This document shows, in pieces, positions 1 to 12,399 of a DNA stretch of 64,000 nucleotides. The stretch comes from Lolium rigidum. Lineage: Eukaryota; Streptophyta; Magnoliopsida; Poales; Poaceae. The stretch covers positions 338,751,090 to 338,815,089 of the forward strand of contig NC_061514.1 in assembly GCF_022539505.1 (NCBI RefSeq), in the 5' to 3' direction. The position numbers and the translations under genes are program-made. Each line of letters opens with the position of its first letter. Within the stretch, counting starts at the first letter, position 1. The notes below the pieces were generated by a model. It was given only the letters and a program-made list of their open reading frames with translations, was not told where the DNA came from and did no database searches.

Positions 1-948
1 CTTTTTTTCCTACTGATATTAAATGAGCAGAATTTTTCAGTTAAGTACTGACATGCAGTTCAGTTAGTTAAGGTTATAAAAACGTACATGAGGTCAGGTA
101 TTTGTTCATTTCATAGATGTGCATTATTTTGCAATAATGTGTCCGACTTCTTGCACAAGAAGATAAATTGTAGACCTGCAGTCAAGTTGACTCTGTAGAT
201 CGTCATCTTGATTATTAAATAAATTTCCAAAAGGAAGTATGATCAGTAGATAAACTTTACTAGGATGGTGCCCTATATTCAGAATTTGATTGTAGATAGT
301 CCATGGTTCTTTCAGCTCTGGGTCCCATCAAGGTAAAGGTGTGTACATAATAATTGTTTTAACTTTTAAATATTCATCGCTTACACAAAATCTGCTGCGG
401 TTCTGTTAGATCGAATCGTTTGGGCTTAGTTGGCTTCATTTTAAGAAATGCATATAATGGTCATTCACATTACAGCACGGTACAATTCATCTTTGCTGGT
501 CATGATAAAGCAAAGTCACGGACATACGGCTGATAAGGCTGGTGTTTACTTGCCGAAACCTGTATTTCTCCTTGGCAGTAAAATGTTGCCGCTTTCAGAG
601 TAGCATCAAGGAAAGACTTAAAAATGCGCCTAACTGTTGTTTCGTGTGTCCTGTTTGCAGCTCATCATATTTTACATATCATGTTTGTGTATCAGTTGAT
701 ATATCTTGCATGTAAAATTATGGACTACTCTTTTGGTTGTGATACCACTCTCCAAGCCTCTCTTAATACACTATTATATAGCAGTTGGTATCTTTTGTAT
801 GTTATTCTCTCAAATTTCATTTTCACTAGGCACTCTCATAGTTGCCTTCCTTTTTTGCTGTTAGAGTTAATAAGCCTTTTGATTTATTGGCTTACAGGTT
901 ATGGGAATCCTATTAATATTATTGATCATATATTGTTGCTCTCAACAG
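1..948. other. AT-rich stretch without a supported gene
   Basis: No reading frame here has a recognisable domain or sensible codon pattern. The 117-codon frame at 624-977 is AT-rich and hydrophobic and crosses the splice-acceptor-like sequence at 941-948, so it is probably chance. The segment could be intron or upstream sequence of the exon-like frames that follow. A short frame ending at a GTAAAG donor-like site near 337 (reading PWFFQLWVPS) is the only other hint of coding. Confidence 0.4.
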
Positions 949-1982
949 AAGCTATCAGCAGCGGAATTCATGGTTAGCTTTGACAGAAAGCCATCCAACG
1001 ACTTCGTCATGTTGATTACTTCAGTGTTGAGGTAATCTCTATCTATATTGCTTATTTCAGTGTGGTTGTTAATCATCTCTGCTGTAAATTTACTAAACTG
1101 AATCTCACTCTTTCATTACATATATAACGAATACCTTTTCTGCCGTGTTACAGACTCAGCTTGCTCATTGAACATATAAGTGGAATTACTTCTGAATTGT
1201 AACCAATATTTTAGCATGTTATCCACTTGCGTTGTGGTTGCCTAGGAGAGTGCTCTCTTTCCTTTTAGCTCTTTCGCTATGCACAACAACCTTCGGTTTG
1301 AGATGTATAGTACTCAATTTTTAGTCATATGAGTAAATATAGGAAAATCCAAAACTATCCAGCTTAACGCTCAATGGAAGAGCAGCTTGCTAGCTATACT
1401 ATTGTTCTGCTCTTTATTTATTTTAGTTGGTTCTCACATACTGCAGCAACTTCATGTATCGTTTCCCAGCCTAGCAGCCGCTGCAGCAGTGGACTTGCCA
1501 TGATTTTTTTCAGTGTTTCTTTTCTCAGTCGCGCAGATCTAAAAAAAAACTGCAGTTGAGCACTGCATCCTAATGCAACAGCCAGCTGTGCCACTGGATT
1601 CAAGAGCCATGCTCTAAAAAGGAATGCCAGGTTTATAGACTTTATTTTAAAAAAATGGATGGAGGAAGCAGCATTTCTTTCATATAGCTCAGTGCACTCC
1701 TAAATACTGTACCTTCTACCTAGGCCCTTCTGTGGGAAGTTTTAAAAATTGTTCACTATTCTGTTTTTTATTAGTATGAACAAATAGGGATTAACTGTTT
1801 AAATTTCACTGCAGGAGCAGATTTACAACAGAGAATCCAACTCTGAAAGTTTGCACGAGACAGTGCTTAGGGAGCTGAACTTTAGGTACCTACGTATAAC
1901 AGCAGCAAGTGTTGAGTACTCGGACTACTATCCACAGCTGCTGCAGATATCGACGCACCGTAGTAGAGTTGTGTGCATATAA
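949..1982 (+). other. candidate exons of an unidentified gene
   Basis: Three exon-like frames lie in line. Exon A (949-1031) follows a pyrimidine-rich CTCAACAG acceptor, reads KLSAAEFMVSFDRK and on, and ends at a GTAATC donor. Exon B (1154-1202) follows a GTGTTACAG acceptor, joins A in phase and ends in TAA. Exon C (1815-1982) follows an ACTGCAG acceptor and stays open for 55 codons (starts EQIYNRESNS) to TAA. A and B together weakly recall the region after the catalytic part of plant otubain-like deubiquitinases (SNDFVM, then EHISGI), but this is a by-eye impression and no catalytic residue is visible. Because A and B already reach a stop, C may belong to another isoform or a pseudogene. I do not assign a function. 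Confidence 0.28.
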
Positions 1983-3429
1983 CAATACTAGGTGTTGGAT
2001 GTTCAAACTACAGTCTACGGCTGCTGCAAATATGAAGGCAGATCATTTAGCACACATCATAGTACGTGTTTGCTACTACCATCTGCTTCTGTTTGATGGC
2101 ACAGTCGGTAGATTTTTGTGTGTATTTGTACTGCTCTTCACAAATGTAATGAATGTGTTGAAGGCTGTCTTTTGTTTCCCCTCTCTCTGTACAACTTCTA
2201 TCTGTAAGCAGTCCTTGTGATAAAGGTTATGGCGTCCATCTATTTTGTTCTTAGTTTTGCTTATTCAGTTACAACTTATTTGCAGATAGAAAAAACAAAA
2301 TAGGACCTGCTAACCGGATAGTAATACTGAAGAAAGCATGAGGTTCATGAAAATAATGCATGCCTAATATGAAAATTCAGTTTAACTGGTTCAGAGAAGA
2401 GAACATACCAGCTGGTAGCACAACACCTTAATTTTTCTTCCATTGCTCTTTGTCTACCGTCTACCAGCTTAAATCAGCTTCCATGCCTTCTTATCCGCTG
2501 CCATCGCTTGCCACTGAGCACCTCCTTTCTACCTGTTCTTAGCTAGAGGCTTACTGACAAAATCAGTGGTCCCAAGGAGATAGATCTTGATCAGAAAAAA
2601 AAATCCTATGGCTGCCTGTACGAGCAAAATAAAGCTTCAGTTGATTTGAGCAAACAAAAGGAACAAATTTGAGCATGGAGCAAGATCTAAAGACAGTGCA
2701 CTCAGAGCAGATTTCAGGTAATGCATATGAAGAAGATTGAACATTAGTACCTCTGTAAAGACGAACATACTGCATACCCCGGCACCACCGTGTCGTTTGC
2801 GTCTGTAGCATGTCTTAACAAAGCATGAATGTGTTCGGTTTGGTTTGTTTTATGTATTTTAAACATGTCTGTAGTGCTTCCACTATTCTAATATGTGAAT
2901 ATGTATATGTAAAGACTGGGCGGTTCAGTTGATGTTCTTCGGTTTAATTAGTGATTGAAGAAGGAACAGAGAGAAAAGGCTTTTGCAGCTTTTGCACTGT
3001 CTTTCAGTTAGTGAACAGAACCAAATTGAGTGACAGTTCTTGATCTTCAGTTTTCAGAGTGCAAGGTATCATTTAATTTCTTTACGACACTCTGCTCATC
3101 AGAGTTAGTACTCCTCTTAGTGCAGCAACCCTTTATTGTTCTATCATCCACACCTCTTAATTACTGCTGGACCTTCTATTCAGACTAATGGATTGTTTTC
3201 ATAAGATTCAGACTGGCTGTGAGTAACTCACAGCAAGCTGAGAGGACAAAGAATTGGCTATTGTCTTCTCCACTGTGTAGGTAATTAAAAGTGCAACGTA
3301 TTGGCTTAATTACCTATACATTTCTTTGGGTACTTTCGATGTAAGAATCAGAGTATATATGTATTTGTAGTGCAATGTTTTACTTCTCCATTTGAATGTC
3401 TTTCCTAAGGTGTCTTCTTTCCAGTAGTA
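1983..3429. other. non-coding stretch, nothing recognised
   Basis: AT-rich sequence with short chance frames only (for example 2563-2811 on the minus strand). I see no repeat ends, domain or RNA gene. It may be the 3' untranslated region and flank of the exon-like frames to its left. Confidence 0.4.
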
Positions 3430-4060
3430 CAACCATATGCTATGCATTTCAGCTCCCAGGACACGCATACAGGCAATTCAGTCATGAAAACACTTTTGCA
3501 ACCAAATCTAAAGCAACATTCCCCTAGATACACAGACTAGCAATTCAGCAGCAGAGACAGAAGAAGTGTACCAGGCCATCGATTCCTTCACGGCAGACAG
3601 TGCCGACGACGAGCAATTGATGCTCACACCGAAGTCGACGGGCGCCGCCCCGCCCAGGTGTAGCTTCTCCACTCCTCCATCTCCATCAGGCCGAACTCTG
3701 GCTGGAGGATTGGCCCAGCGGCGCCTCTTCATCTGCCCCTTCCTCCACTGATCCACTCCTCCCTTTTCCTCGAGCCAAGCTCCACCTCGAGGAGGCCGGG
3801 CGGCGCCCTTCTATTTCTCTCTCCCTCCACTCCTCTTCCTCGGGTCGACCTCCACCTAGAGCAGGCAGATGACCACGGGCGCGCTGCAGAGCCTCGCCTC
3901 CAGGCCGATTATCGTGACTAGGATGTGCATCACACTGGGCCGCCCAGGGCGACTGGGCGGAAGCGACGAACGGAGATAACCTCGGCATCGGGCGCAGGAG
4001 CACGGCGCGTCGGCCGGTCGCCTGAATTCGAGCTAGCTATCTACTGTTACGTTCTTCTGA
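3430..4060. other. GC-rich block with overlapping open frames, unassigned
   Basis: Composition changes sharply to GC-rich. On the plus strand a frame follows a TACACAG acceptor-like site at about 3534 and reads TSNSAAETEEVYQAIDSF, then a Pro/Ser/Arg-rich tail to a stop near 3751. On the minus strand, frames cover 3508-3756 and 3686-4003. Neither has a domain I know. It could be a terminal or first exon of a host gene, or a captured fragment. Both strands being open is usual in GC-rich grass DNA and is not evidence for a gene. Confidence 0.25.
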
Positions 4061-5109
4061 ACACTACCGAGCTAGACAGAGGTAGGTGACGGCAAGCCGA
4101 TCTACTCTTTTTCTTTTCTTTTCCTGAAACAAACACGAAAGCCACTCACTGATTCACCGGCGACACTCCCACTGCTTCCTTATTTCACACAACAGCGGCC
4201 ATCGGCAATGTCACGTTACACTCTAAATGAGTCTAAAAAACGGCCCGCCTGCAGCCTTCTAAAAAAATACGAAACCGGCTGTTCCAGCCATACGTTTTAG
4301 ATGTTCCTTCATCAGTTTTTTTAAATTAAACTCCAAGCCATGTGATAAACTTTTTAAATACAACCCCTTATTCACTATCTCTATGACTCTATCTATATAT
4401 TACCACCGTTTTCGGCAACATTTCAACCTCTACACTAGCCACGTACAGAGATTCATAAAACATGCATCATATATATAATACGGCATGAACATATTTAGAA
4501 TACGCTCTTGAATATAAATAATGAACAGATAACCACAGCCGTCATAGCAACAACGTGGTTATTTTACTAAACACAAAGACAATTTCTTGATTTGCTGTTA
4601 TGCTTGATCTGCAGCTCCTACGTGACAATAAACATATCCATGCTTTGTGTATCGTATCCACTCTAAAGACACCATAACTGAACAACAAAAAGAACTACAC
4701 ATGAACACATGCCAAAAAATATACCCGCCATGCCAGCCTCTTATTAATAAAGATAAACTCCTAAAAAATACAAAATTCGCTGAACATTAACCTTGGCATA
4801 TTTTGCCAGTGTGTTAGCCACCCATGCAACAACACCATCAAACCGACGCACATCACTCTGCTAAAAAAACAGCAATGGTTGATGAACTATTAGCGTTCTT
4901 CATTATTAGACGATAACAACCATCATCAATAAAACATTTCTCCCACAACGTAGACAGCACGGCGCACATGTCCTAGTGTTCCATAAAGCCTTGATTGTGC
5001 AGTATACATGACAGGAGTCGGACACAGACCATTGAATCGAATCGCTTCAGGATGCAATTTTAATCCAAACTACCCCATATAAACTGAGCAGAGCAGCAGA
5101 TGTACACCA
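4061..5109. other. AT-rich intergenic stretch, nothing recognised
   Basis: No open frame of note, and no terminal repeats or RNA gene recognised. The sequence is rich in A runs and short ATAT tracts. Confidence 0.45.
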
Positions 5110-5640
5110 ATGGTTCAATCCCATACTGGTAAAACTTACCTCATGTTCACAAGTTGGCTGAGGCGGAGCGGATCCAACTCTCAGGCCGCGAACTGGTACA
5201 CTGTCGGCGCCGCCCAACTAGACAAGCACGACCTCCCGCTCATCGGCACGCACTCCACCACCGAGCTCTCTCCCAGGGAGATCCCCGCCGTTGCGGACGG
5301 CCTGTCTCCGCCGCCGAGATCCACGGCCTCCTGCCTGGCCGGTCCGCGATCTAAAATCCACGCCCACGCAGCATGAGCGCTCTACTCTCTGCGCCCCCGG
5401 GCTCCCCGCAGTCCGAACCCACTTGCGCGTCCGCTCCCGCCGATGAGCTCCGCGCCCTGCCGCGCCCGTTGTTCTCCGCCGACGAGCTCTGCGGTCTCCG
5501 TGAGGGACTGTCCTACATGCCCTCGCACGCAGCCGCTCAGCGCCGACAAGCTCTGTGAGCCAGCTTCTCCCCAACGAGCCTAATCGAACCCTCCCAATTT
5601 GAGCGGAGAAGATGAACCCTAACAATTTGGGGAAATTGGT
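5110..5640. other. GC-rich block, unassigned
   Basis: GC-rich and open in several frames on both strands (plus 5110-5376, 5154-5354, 5373-5558; minus 5218-5625). The encoded peptides are Arg/Ala/Pro-rich with no recognisable domain. The phrase SADEL/PADEL occurs twice in the plus frame at 5373, which hints at a small internal repeat. It could be a promoter-proximal CpG-rich relic or a gene fragment. Confidence 0.25.
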
Positions 5641-6351
5641 ACACCGTATACGGCCAAAATGGCGATAGATAGGGGAGTGGCTTCCGACTCTCCCCTGCTC
5701 CCCTGCTACGTGCCATGTGGGGCCACCGACGTCGCTGTCCAGTGCTGTCGGAACTGGCCATGGTCACGCGTTTAATCACGCCATCGGACGGACGAAAATC
5801 GAAGGCTCGATGGAACGATCGAGCACCCGAGCACTTATTAGCACTTGGGTAAAAAAAATGAAGTGTAGATAATATAGAGAAAATAACAAATTGGTTCGTA
5901 TTTTAGAATCTTGTAGGTAAAAAATACCATTCATCCACCCATACTCAATTATCTGAACCCTTAATCTGGGGACCTTAATTTTGATGGCAACAACCCAAAA
6001 GCTAAATGCAAAAAGACATAATAAGCTCATTTGATTCATAGGATTTTCTAATGATTTGTATAGAATTGGTGTAGAAGATAACAAAATTCGAAGATAACAA
6101 TTGAAAAACACTTGTACCGTGCATAGTTCCACCATCAAATGCAGTAGAGACTACCAAATAAAATTAACTCGTGTGAAGGTCATTAATAAAGAATGGGGCG
6201 TACACGAATTACAACACGGTAGACGAAATGAATGAACGTACGAATTTGAAAGAAAGTAAACAGGAAAAGAGGACTTGAACAACACATCGACAAGCACTTG
6301 TTCCTACGGGGTCAACACATGGGCAGATCATCAACCGGTGTAGGTACGGCG
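5641..6351. other. intergenic stretch leading into the peroxidase 3' flank
   Basis: No gene seen in 5641-6180. From about 6180 to 6351 the sequence resembles the 3' flank of the second peroxidase (about 42420-42598). Both contain an AAAGTAAACAGGAAAAG-like stretch and a GATCATCAACCGGTGTAG-like stretch just before the coding end. This segment is therefore the 3' untranslated region and flank of the first peroxidase copy and part of the duplicated unit. Confidence 0.45.
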
Positions 6352-7542
<1,191 letters not shown>

Positions 7543-7645
7543 CCTACCAGCACGGCGAGCTTGGCAAGCTTGGTACGTAGTAGTTCTTGTGTTTGCTCGA
7601 GCTCGTGAGAATATGGGATGAAGCGAACTTGCTGTTTTGCATGTG

Positions 7646-7653
7646 TATTTATA
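7646..7653 (-). promoter_or_regulatory. TATA box of peroxidase copy 1
   Basis: TATAAATA on the minus strand, about 104 bp upstream of the start codon, inside a stretch (CACTATAAATACACATGCA) nearly identical to the one before the second peroxidase. Conservation between paralogs supports it as the core promoter. Confidence 0.7.
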
Positions 7654-7659
7654 GTGCTG

Positions 7660-7840
7660 GCACATCAGATATCACCGTAACACCGGGAGGAGAAGTTTTG
7701 CAGCGCATGTGTTTGTTGGTTGGTCACCTGGCCAGCCGGAAAAATGTAACGAGCACACAAGTTTATGTGCGTGCATCGCGGCGGCACTAGGTGGTCGACA
7801 TGATCGGTTTGCATGTATGCGCTGGTTAGATACTCTTGAT
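7660..7840 (-). promoter_or_regulatory. upstream region shared by both peroxidase copies
   Basis: Blocks such as TTTTGCAGCGCATGTGT, GGCCAGCCGG and CACAAGTT-ATGTGCGTGCATC recur in the same order at 43900-44030, upstream of the intact copy. This is the promoter-distal part of the duplicated unit. The remainder to about 8030 has no recognisable feature. Confidence 0.6.
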
Positions 7841-8034
7841 GTTTTACTTCTTAAATCATTGAGGGAGAAAGTCAACCGGCCAGCCGAAGGTCTCCTGTCG
7901 TGGGCTGCTAGTGTTCCTGGGTAATGCTAATCTCTTTACTTTCTTTTTTATTTGGAACATTAAGAGGTTGTAGTTTCTATGCTGGGGAAGAGAGCGGCTG
8001 TTTGAGGTGACTGATTCATGAGGAGAGCTCTGGT

Positions 8035-8150
8035 TGCAACTTAATTACTGTATTTTATTTATATTTTTTATAATGATAAATCTTAGTGGCAATAGTTGCA
8101 ATTGGGGTTGTAACTGATTATTTACCGGTTGCAAATCGGGTTGTAACTTG
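8035..8150. repeat. degenerate TTGCAACT-type tandem repeat, left half
   Basis: Several loose copies of a unit around 'GTTGCAA..GGGTTGTAACT..TTTT'. The same pattern resumes directly after the Copia element at 38324, so the Copia insertion split one repeat array. The last five bases (ACTTG, 8146-8150) are the target-site duplication. Confidence 0.6.
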
Positions 8151-8265
8151 TGTCAAAGTTCTAGGGTTGGAACCGTGCCCTCTCCCTGAGCCGGGTTACG
8201 TGTTAATATATGTGTGGAAAAGCCCCACACGTGGCATATACAAACTCTGATTACAAGGTTTAACA
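8151..8265 (-). repeat. Copia 3' LTR (left)
   Basis: 115 bp, TGTCAAAG...TTTAACA. It matches the right LTR except for substitutions and a block of about 8 bp (around CTATACAA) that is duplicated in the right copy. Confidence 0.9.
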
Positions 8266-8275
8266 CCCTCCCTTA
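8266..8275 (-). other. Copia polypurine tract
   Basis: TAAGGGAGGG on the minus strand directly abuts the 3' LTR, the expected place for the plus-strand primer of reverse transcription. It overlaps the stop codon of the RT frame. Confidence 0.65.
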
Positions 8276-10348
8276 ATCTAAACCTCGAGAGAGGTTGAGA
8301 TTACGCTTAAACTCATCTAGATCCTTAACACCTAAAGCTTTAGTGAATCCATCAGCTACTTGATCCTTGGTTGAAATGAATTTGATATCAAGAAGTCTAT
8401 TACTGACTCTCTCACGAACAAAATGATAATCAATCTCTATGTGTTTGGTCCTGGCATGAAATATTGGATTTGCAGATAAGTAAGACATGACTCCTAGCTC
8501 ACGAGCCAGGGCTTCTACCCAAATCAGTTCAGCTGTTGCATTTGCCACAGCTTTGTATTCTGCTTCAGTACTTGACCTTGACACCGTAGCTTGTTTCCTG
8601 ACACTCCATGATATCAGATTTGGACCAAAGAATATGGCTAAGCCACCAGTAGACCGTCTATCATCAAGACATCCTGCCCAGTCTGCATCTGAGAAGGCGC
8701 TAAGAAGAGAGGATCTAGACCTCTGAAAAGTAAGTCCAACTTTTACTGTACCTCGAATATACCTTAATATGCGTTTCACTGCTGTCCAATGCACATTAGT
8801 ATGAGCATGAAGGTACTGGCATACTTTGTTTACTGAAAAATCCAAATCAGGTCGTGTTAGTGTCAAATACTGCAATGCTCCAACTATGATTCTGTAATTT
8901 GTACTATCCTCTGCACCAAGTAGTTCTCCATCTGTTAAGGACAACTGTTCTGTGACCGACAAAGGTCTTGTACAAGTGGTACACTGTAGCATGCCAACCT
9001 TCTTAAGTAAGTCCATAGCATATTTCTCCTGTGTGAAGACAATACCATTTGAACTGTTTTTAACTTCAATGCCTAGGAAGAAGTGCAAATCACCATGATC
9101 CTTGAGTGCAAAATCATGATTTAACTTCCATAAGAGGGCAGTCGTTGCCGCGTCAGAAGAGTTTGCAACAATGATATCATCAACATAGACAAGGATAAAC
9201 ATAGTAATATCTGATTTACTGAATAGGAATAAAGATGTGTTTGCCTTTGATGCTATAAACCCAAGTTCTTGCAATTTAGAGCTCAAGCGAGAGTACCATG
9301 CTCGTGGAGCTTGTTTTAGACCATAAAGAGATTTATCTAATTTGCAAATATAATGCGGAAAGCGAGGATCTTCATACCTAGGTGGTTGCTTCATATATAC
9401 TTCCTCCTCCAGAACACCATGAAGAAACGCGTTTTTAACATCTAGTTGCCTAAGGCTCCATCCCCTAGACACTGCAACAGAGAGAACAAGACGAACAGTA
9501 GCTGCTTTAACAACATGGCTGAAGGTGTCTTCATAATCAAGACCATATCTCTGTTTAAACCCTTTTGCGACCAAGCGAGCCTTGTACCGTTCAACTGTAC
9601 CATCTGCATGTTTCTTGACTCTATAAACCCACTTGCAATCAATGTGATTCTTAGTGGAGTTTAGAGGTACTAAGTGCCATGTTTTATTTTCCATGAGTGC
9701 TGTGTGTTCTTCATTCATTGCATGTCGCCATTTTTCATCTCCAAGTGCCTCCGCTAGACTATCAGGTTCACCTGTTGAAGAAAACATGCCATACCGAATA
9801 GTTCCATCAGTATATCGACGAGGTTTGCGGATACCTCTTTGAAGCCTAGTACGAGGTCGCGGTGGTTCAGGTGAAGGATCTCCGTCAGAGTTTGTGTTAG
9901 CAACAGAACCAGCATGAGAAATGTCATCAGCATCTGAATCTGGATCAGCATTGAATTCTGCATTATCATTTTGTGCGTTGGCATTTTCTGCATTGGCATT
10001 TTCTGCTTCGTTTTCTTGTACAGGTGGCGTGCCAGGAGAGGCTGGCGGAGATTCCATGGGCCCTGCACTGCCGCTATCGATAGGGCTGGCAGGGCCATCA
10101 TTGCTGCCATCATGGTGCACATGCGACGAGGTGGAGACACTGCGTTCTCCTGCGCGCCGCAGGTGCACGTGGATGGGCCCCCACGCTGTCGGCCGTGGAT
10201 GGAGGCGTGGCAGGCGGAGAGCGGCCAGGACCAGGCGCGGCAGTCGGTGCGGATCTGGGCTGAAGATCCAAGAAGGATCTCCTTGCAGGGGAATAAGCTT
10301 GGCATTCGGTGCTGTTTTGTCCTGTCTCCAGATTTCTTGTTTGTGCAC
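8273..10348 (-). CDS. Copia reverse transcriptase and RNase H region
   Basis: An uninterrupted 691-codon frame. After a Pro/Asp/Asn-rich linker (first about 190 residues, with an acidic NANA/ENAN stretch), the RT starts at KTWHLVPL. It contains [13 protein letters not shown] (here [10 protein letters not shown]), [23 protein letters not shown] and the catalytic [11 protein letters not shown]. The RNase H domain follows with [26 protein letters not shown] and the C-terminal [12 protein letters not shown] motif. All catalytic signatures of a Copia RT/RH are visible. The start is arbitrary: in the element this is the 3' half of one polyprotein, and the frame opens only because upstream sequence is broken. 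The frame ends at the PPT. The enzyme may be intact, but the element is not. Confidence 0.92.
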   Translation of the reverse strand: MHKQEIWRQDKTAPNAKLIPLQGDPSWIFSPDPHRLPRLVLAALRLPRLHPRPTAWGPIHVHLRRAGERSVSTSSHVHHDGSNDGPASPIDSGSAGPMESPPASPGTPPVQENEAENANAENANAQNDNAEFNADPDSDADDISHAGSVANTNSDGDPSPEPPRPRTRLQRGIRKPRRYTDGTIRYGMFSSTGEPDSLAEALGDEKWRHAMNEEHTALMENKTWHLVPLNSTKNHIDCKWVYRVKKHADGTVERYKARLVAKGFKQRYGLDYEDTFSHVVKAATVRLVLSVAVSRGWSLRQLDVKNAFLHGVLEEEVYMKQPPRYEDPRFPHYICKLDKSLYGLKQAPRAWYSRLSSKLQELGFIASKANTSLFLFSKSDITMFILVYVDDIIVANSSDAATTALLWKLNHDFALKDHGDLHFFLGIEVKNSSNGIVFTQEKYAMDLLKKVGMLQCTTCTRPLSVTEQLSLTDGELLGAEDSTNYRIIVGALQYLTLTRPDLDFSVNKVCQYLHAHTNVHWTAVKRILRYIRGTVKVGLTFQRSRSSLLSAFSDADWAGCLDDRRSTGGLAIFFGPNLISWSVRKQATVSRSSTEAEYKAVANATAELIWVEALARELGVMSYLSANPIFHARTKHIEIDYHFVRERVSNRLLDIKFISTKDQVADGFTKALGVKDLDEFKRNLNLSRGLD

Positions 10349-11780
10349 CGTTTTGATTCAAATTTTCACCAGAATCTTCAGAATTTGAACCTACATTTGC
10401 TGTACTATCACCAGAAACTTGCAGAGCATCAGTAACAGGGACAATATGCATATGATCATCAACAGTTACTCCTTCATGTGCATGCGATGATGAAAAAGTG
10501 TCAGATAGTAAAAGGTTTTGAGCTGTAAGTTGTGCACCGGCATTGGGATGAAGAGAATTGAAGGAAAAAATATTCTCATCAAATACTACATCACGAGATA
10601 TGTAAATATGACCAGTGGAGACATCAAGACACTTGACACCCTTATGTAGAGGACTATAGCCAAGAAAAACACACTGTATTGATCGGAAGGAAAGCTTGTG
10701 TTTATTGTATGGGCGAAGTTAGGCCAGCAGGCACAACCAAAGACACGAAGGGCATCATAGTTCGGCTTGATATCAAGTAATTTTTCAGTTGGAGACATGA
10801 GATCAAGAACTTTAGTAGGCATGCAGTAAATTTATGAGGAATGTGGCAGTAAGAAAAGCTTCATCCCAGAACTTGAGGGGCATGGAAGCAGTTGCTAGAA
10901 GAGCAAGACCAACCTTAACAACATGTCTGTGCTTGCGTTCAGCAGAACCATTTTGTTGGTGAGCATGTGGACAAGAAACATGATGAGTAATGTCTACTTT
11001 TTGAAAGAACCCGTGGAGTTTTTCATATTCACCACCCCAGTCACTTTGCATAGTAACAATTTTTCTATTGAATTTTCGTTCAACAAGCTGCTGAAAATTG
11101 AGAAAAACTTAGTACACATCACATATCTTTTTGAGCAAATAAATCCATGTAAACTTACTATAATCATCAATGAAGCTTACATAATACTGATGTTTTCCAA
11201 TAGAAAACACTTGTTCTAAAAGAATAGTAGACACACTAATGGAAACAAGATATGGTAATTGATGACTCTTTGCTTGCTGACAAGGATCACACACATATGG
11301 ATTTATTTCCGGGGTGTATGCTAAATTATTCTTCCTAAGCACTTGTTGAATAATAAAGGATGATGGATGTCCTAGACGACGATGCCATGTGGATGAAGAC
11401 GGCTTGATGGTGATGAATGCATGCTTGTGGGGTTCAGCAACATTGGAGATGGGCACAAGGGGGTAGAGGCCATCATGACAAGGACCCTTAAACAGAATTT
11501 TCTTGGTGGCCTGGTCCTTTATCAAAAAGAAGAAAGGGTGAATTTCAACAAAAGCATTAGTATCTAAGGTAATTCTATGAGCTGATAACAAATTTTTAGT
11601 GACACAAGGAACATGGAGAATATTATTCATATGCAATGAGCTATGAGGGGTATGTAATGTTGGAAAACCAATATGCTGTATTGGCATACATGTACCATTG
11701 GCATTGTGAACTTGATCACGGCCCTTATAGTTGTCATGAGTGTGCAACTTATTTAGTTGTCACGTGATGTGATCCGTAGC
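10349..11780 (-). pseudogene. Copia integrase, broken
   Basis: Pieces in three frames: 11109-11747 (pre-integrase HHCC: HRRLGHPS then CDPCQQAKSHQ, then the first catalytic Asp in FIDDYSKFTWIY), 10812-11051 (second Asp in SDWGGEYEK, catalytic Glu in NGSAERKHRHV) and 10586-10822 (the ALRVFGCACWP segment typical of Copia integrase C-termini). Frame changes near 11105 and 10815 and an in-frame TGA at 11760-11762, just past the protease motif, disable it. The TGA lies where a CGA codon would be expected, consistent with CpG decay. Confidence 0.85.
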
Positions 11781-11785
11781 ACCAG
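11781..11785. repeat. target-site duplication ACCAG (left) of the Tat element
   Basis: ACCAG here and at 24747-24751, directly outside the two LTR ends. On the Copia minus strand the site lies in the protease active-site codons (DTG-A). Confidence 0.9.
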
Positions 11786-12342
11786 TGTTGTGGGTATACT
11801 TCATGGGTGTACCATCGACAGTGCCTAGATCCGGCAAGCCCGGGTGGCCCACAGATGGTGATGAGGCATGTGACCCATCGGGCGGCCCAGTTGCTGTTGA
11901 TCATGAAGGAAGAAGTCCGGCCCAGGATCAGCAAGCCGGATCCGTACCGACATTAGGAGGAACCCGGATCCGTGGAGGCCCATGAGGAACCCGGATCCAG
12001 TACGACGTATATGGAAGGCGGATCCGTGGCGTACACGGCAAGACATTGTACCGTAGTTAGGCTATCTGTAATCCGGCTAGGACTCTCCATGTAAACCCTA
12101 GATCCGTGCGCCTTTATAAGCCGGATCCTGGGAGCCCTAGAGGCACAACCACAACTCATTGTAACAACGCGAAAGCGCCCGGATAATTCCGGACAAGCAG
12201 CAGTAGGCCCCGTCATCGTGCGGTGTTCCGAAGCTGGGTAACTCGCGTACCACCGTCCCGTGTGCACTCCGCCCTATGGCCCCTACTTCTTCTCCCCTCG
12301 TGAGGATCCCTCCTCCGAGGTACCGTCGATTAGGCAACGACG
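11786..12342 (+). repeat. Tat element 5' LTR
   Basis: 557 bp. It carries several GGATCCGT/CGGATCC-type short repeats. The final base differs from the 3' LTR (ACGACG versus ACGACA), consistent with CpG decay. A TTTATAAG box at about 12112-12119 could be the promoter. Confidence 0.88.
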
Positions 12343-12343
12343 C

Positions 12344-12361
12344 TGGCGCCCACCGTGGGGC
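12344..12361 (+). other. Tat element primer-binding site
   Basis: TGGCGCCCACCGTGGGGC one base after the LTR. It begins with the TGG that pairs with a tRNA CCA end, as expected for minus-strand priming. Confidence 0.8.
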
Positions 12362-12399
12362 TCGCGGCGTCCGGAGGCCGGAACCGGGAGGGTTCCGCC

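Noticed and set aside
624..977. A small membrane protein of 117 codons
   Set aside because: AT-rich hydrophobic frame that crosses a good splice acceptor; composition fits intron sequence.
5110..5640. A host gene in the GC-rich block
   Set aside because: Open in several frames on both strands with Arg/Ala/Pro-rich peptides; no domain, no splice pattern.
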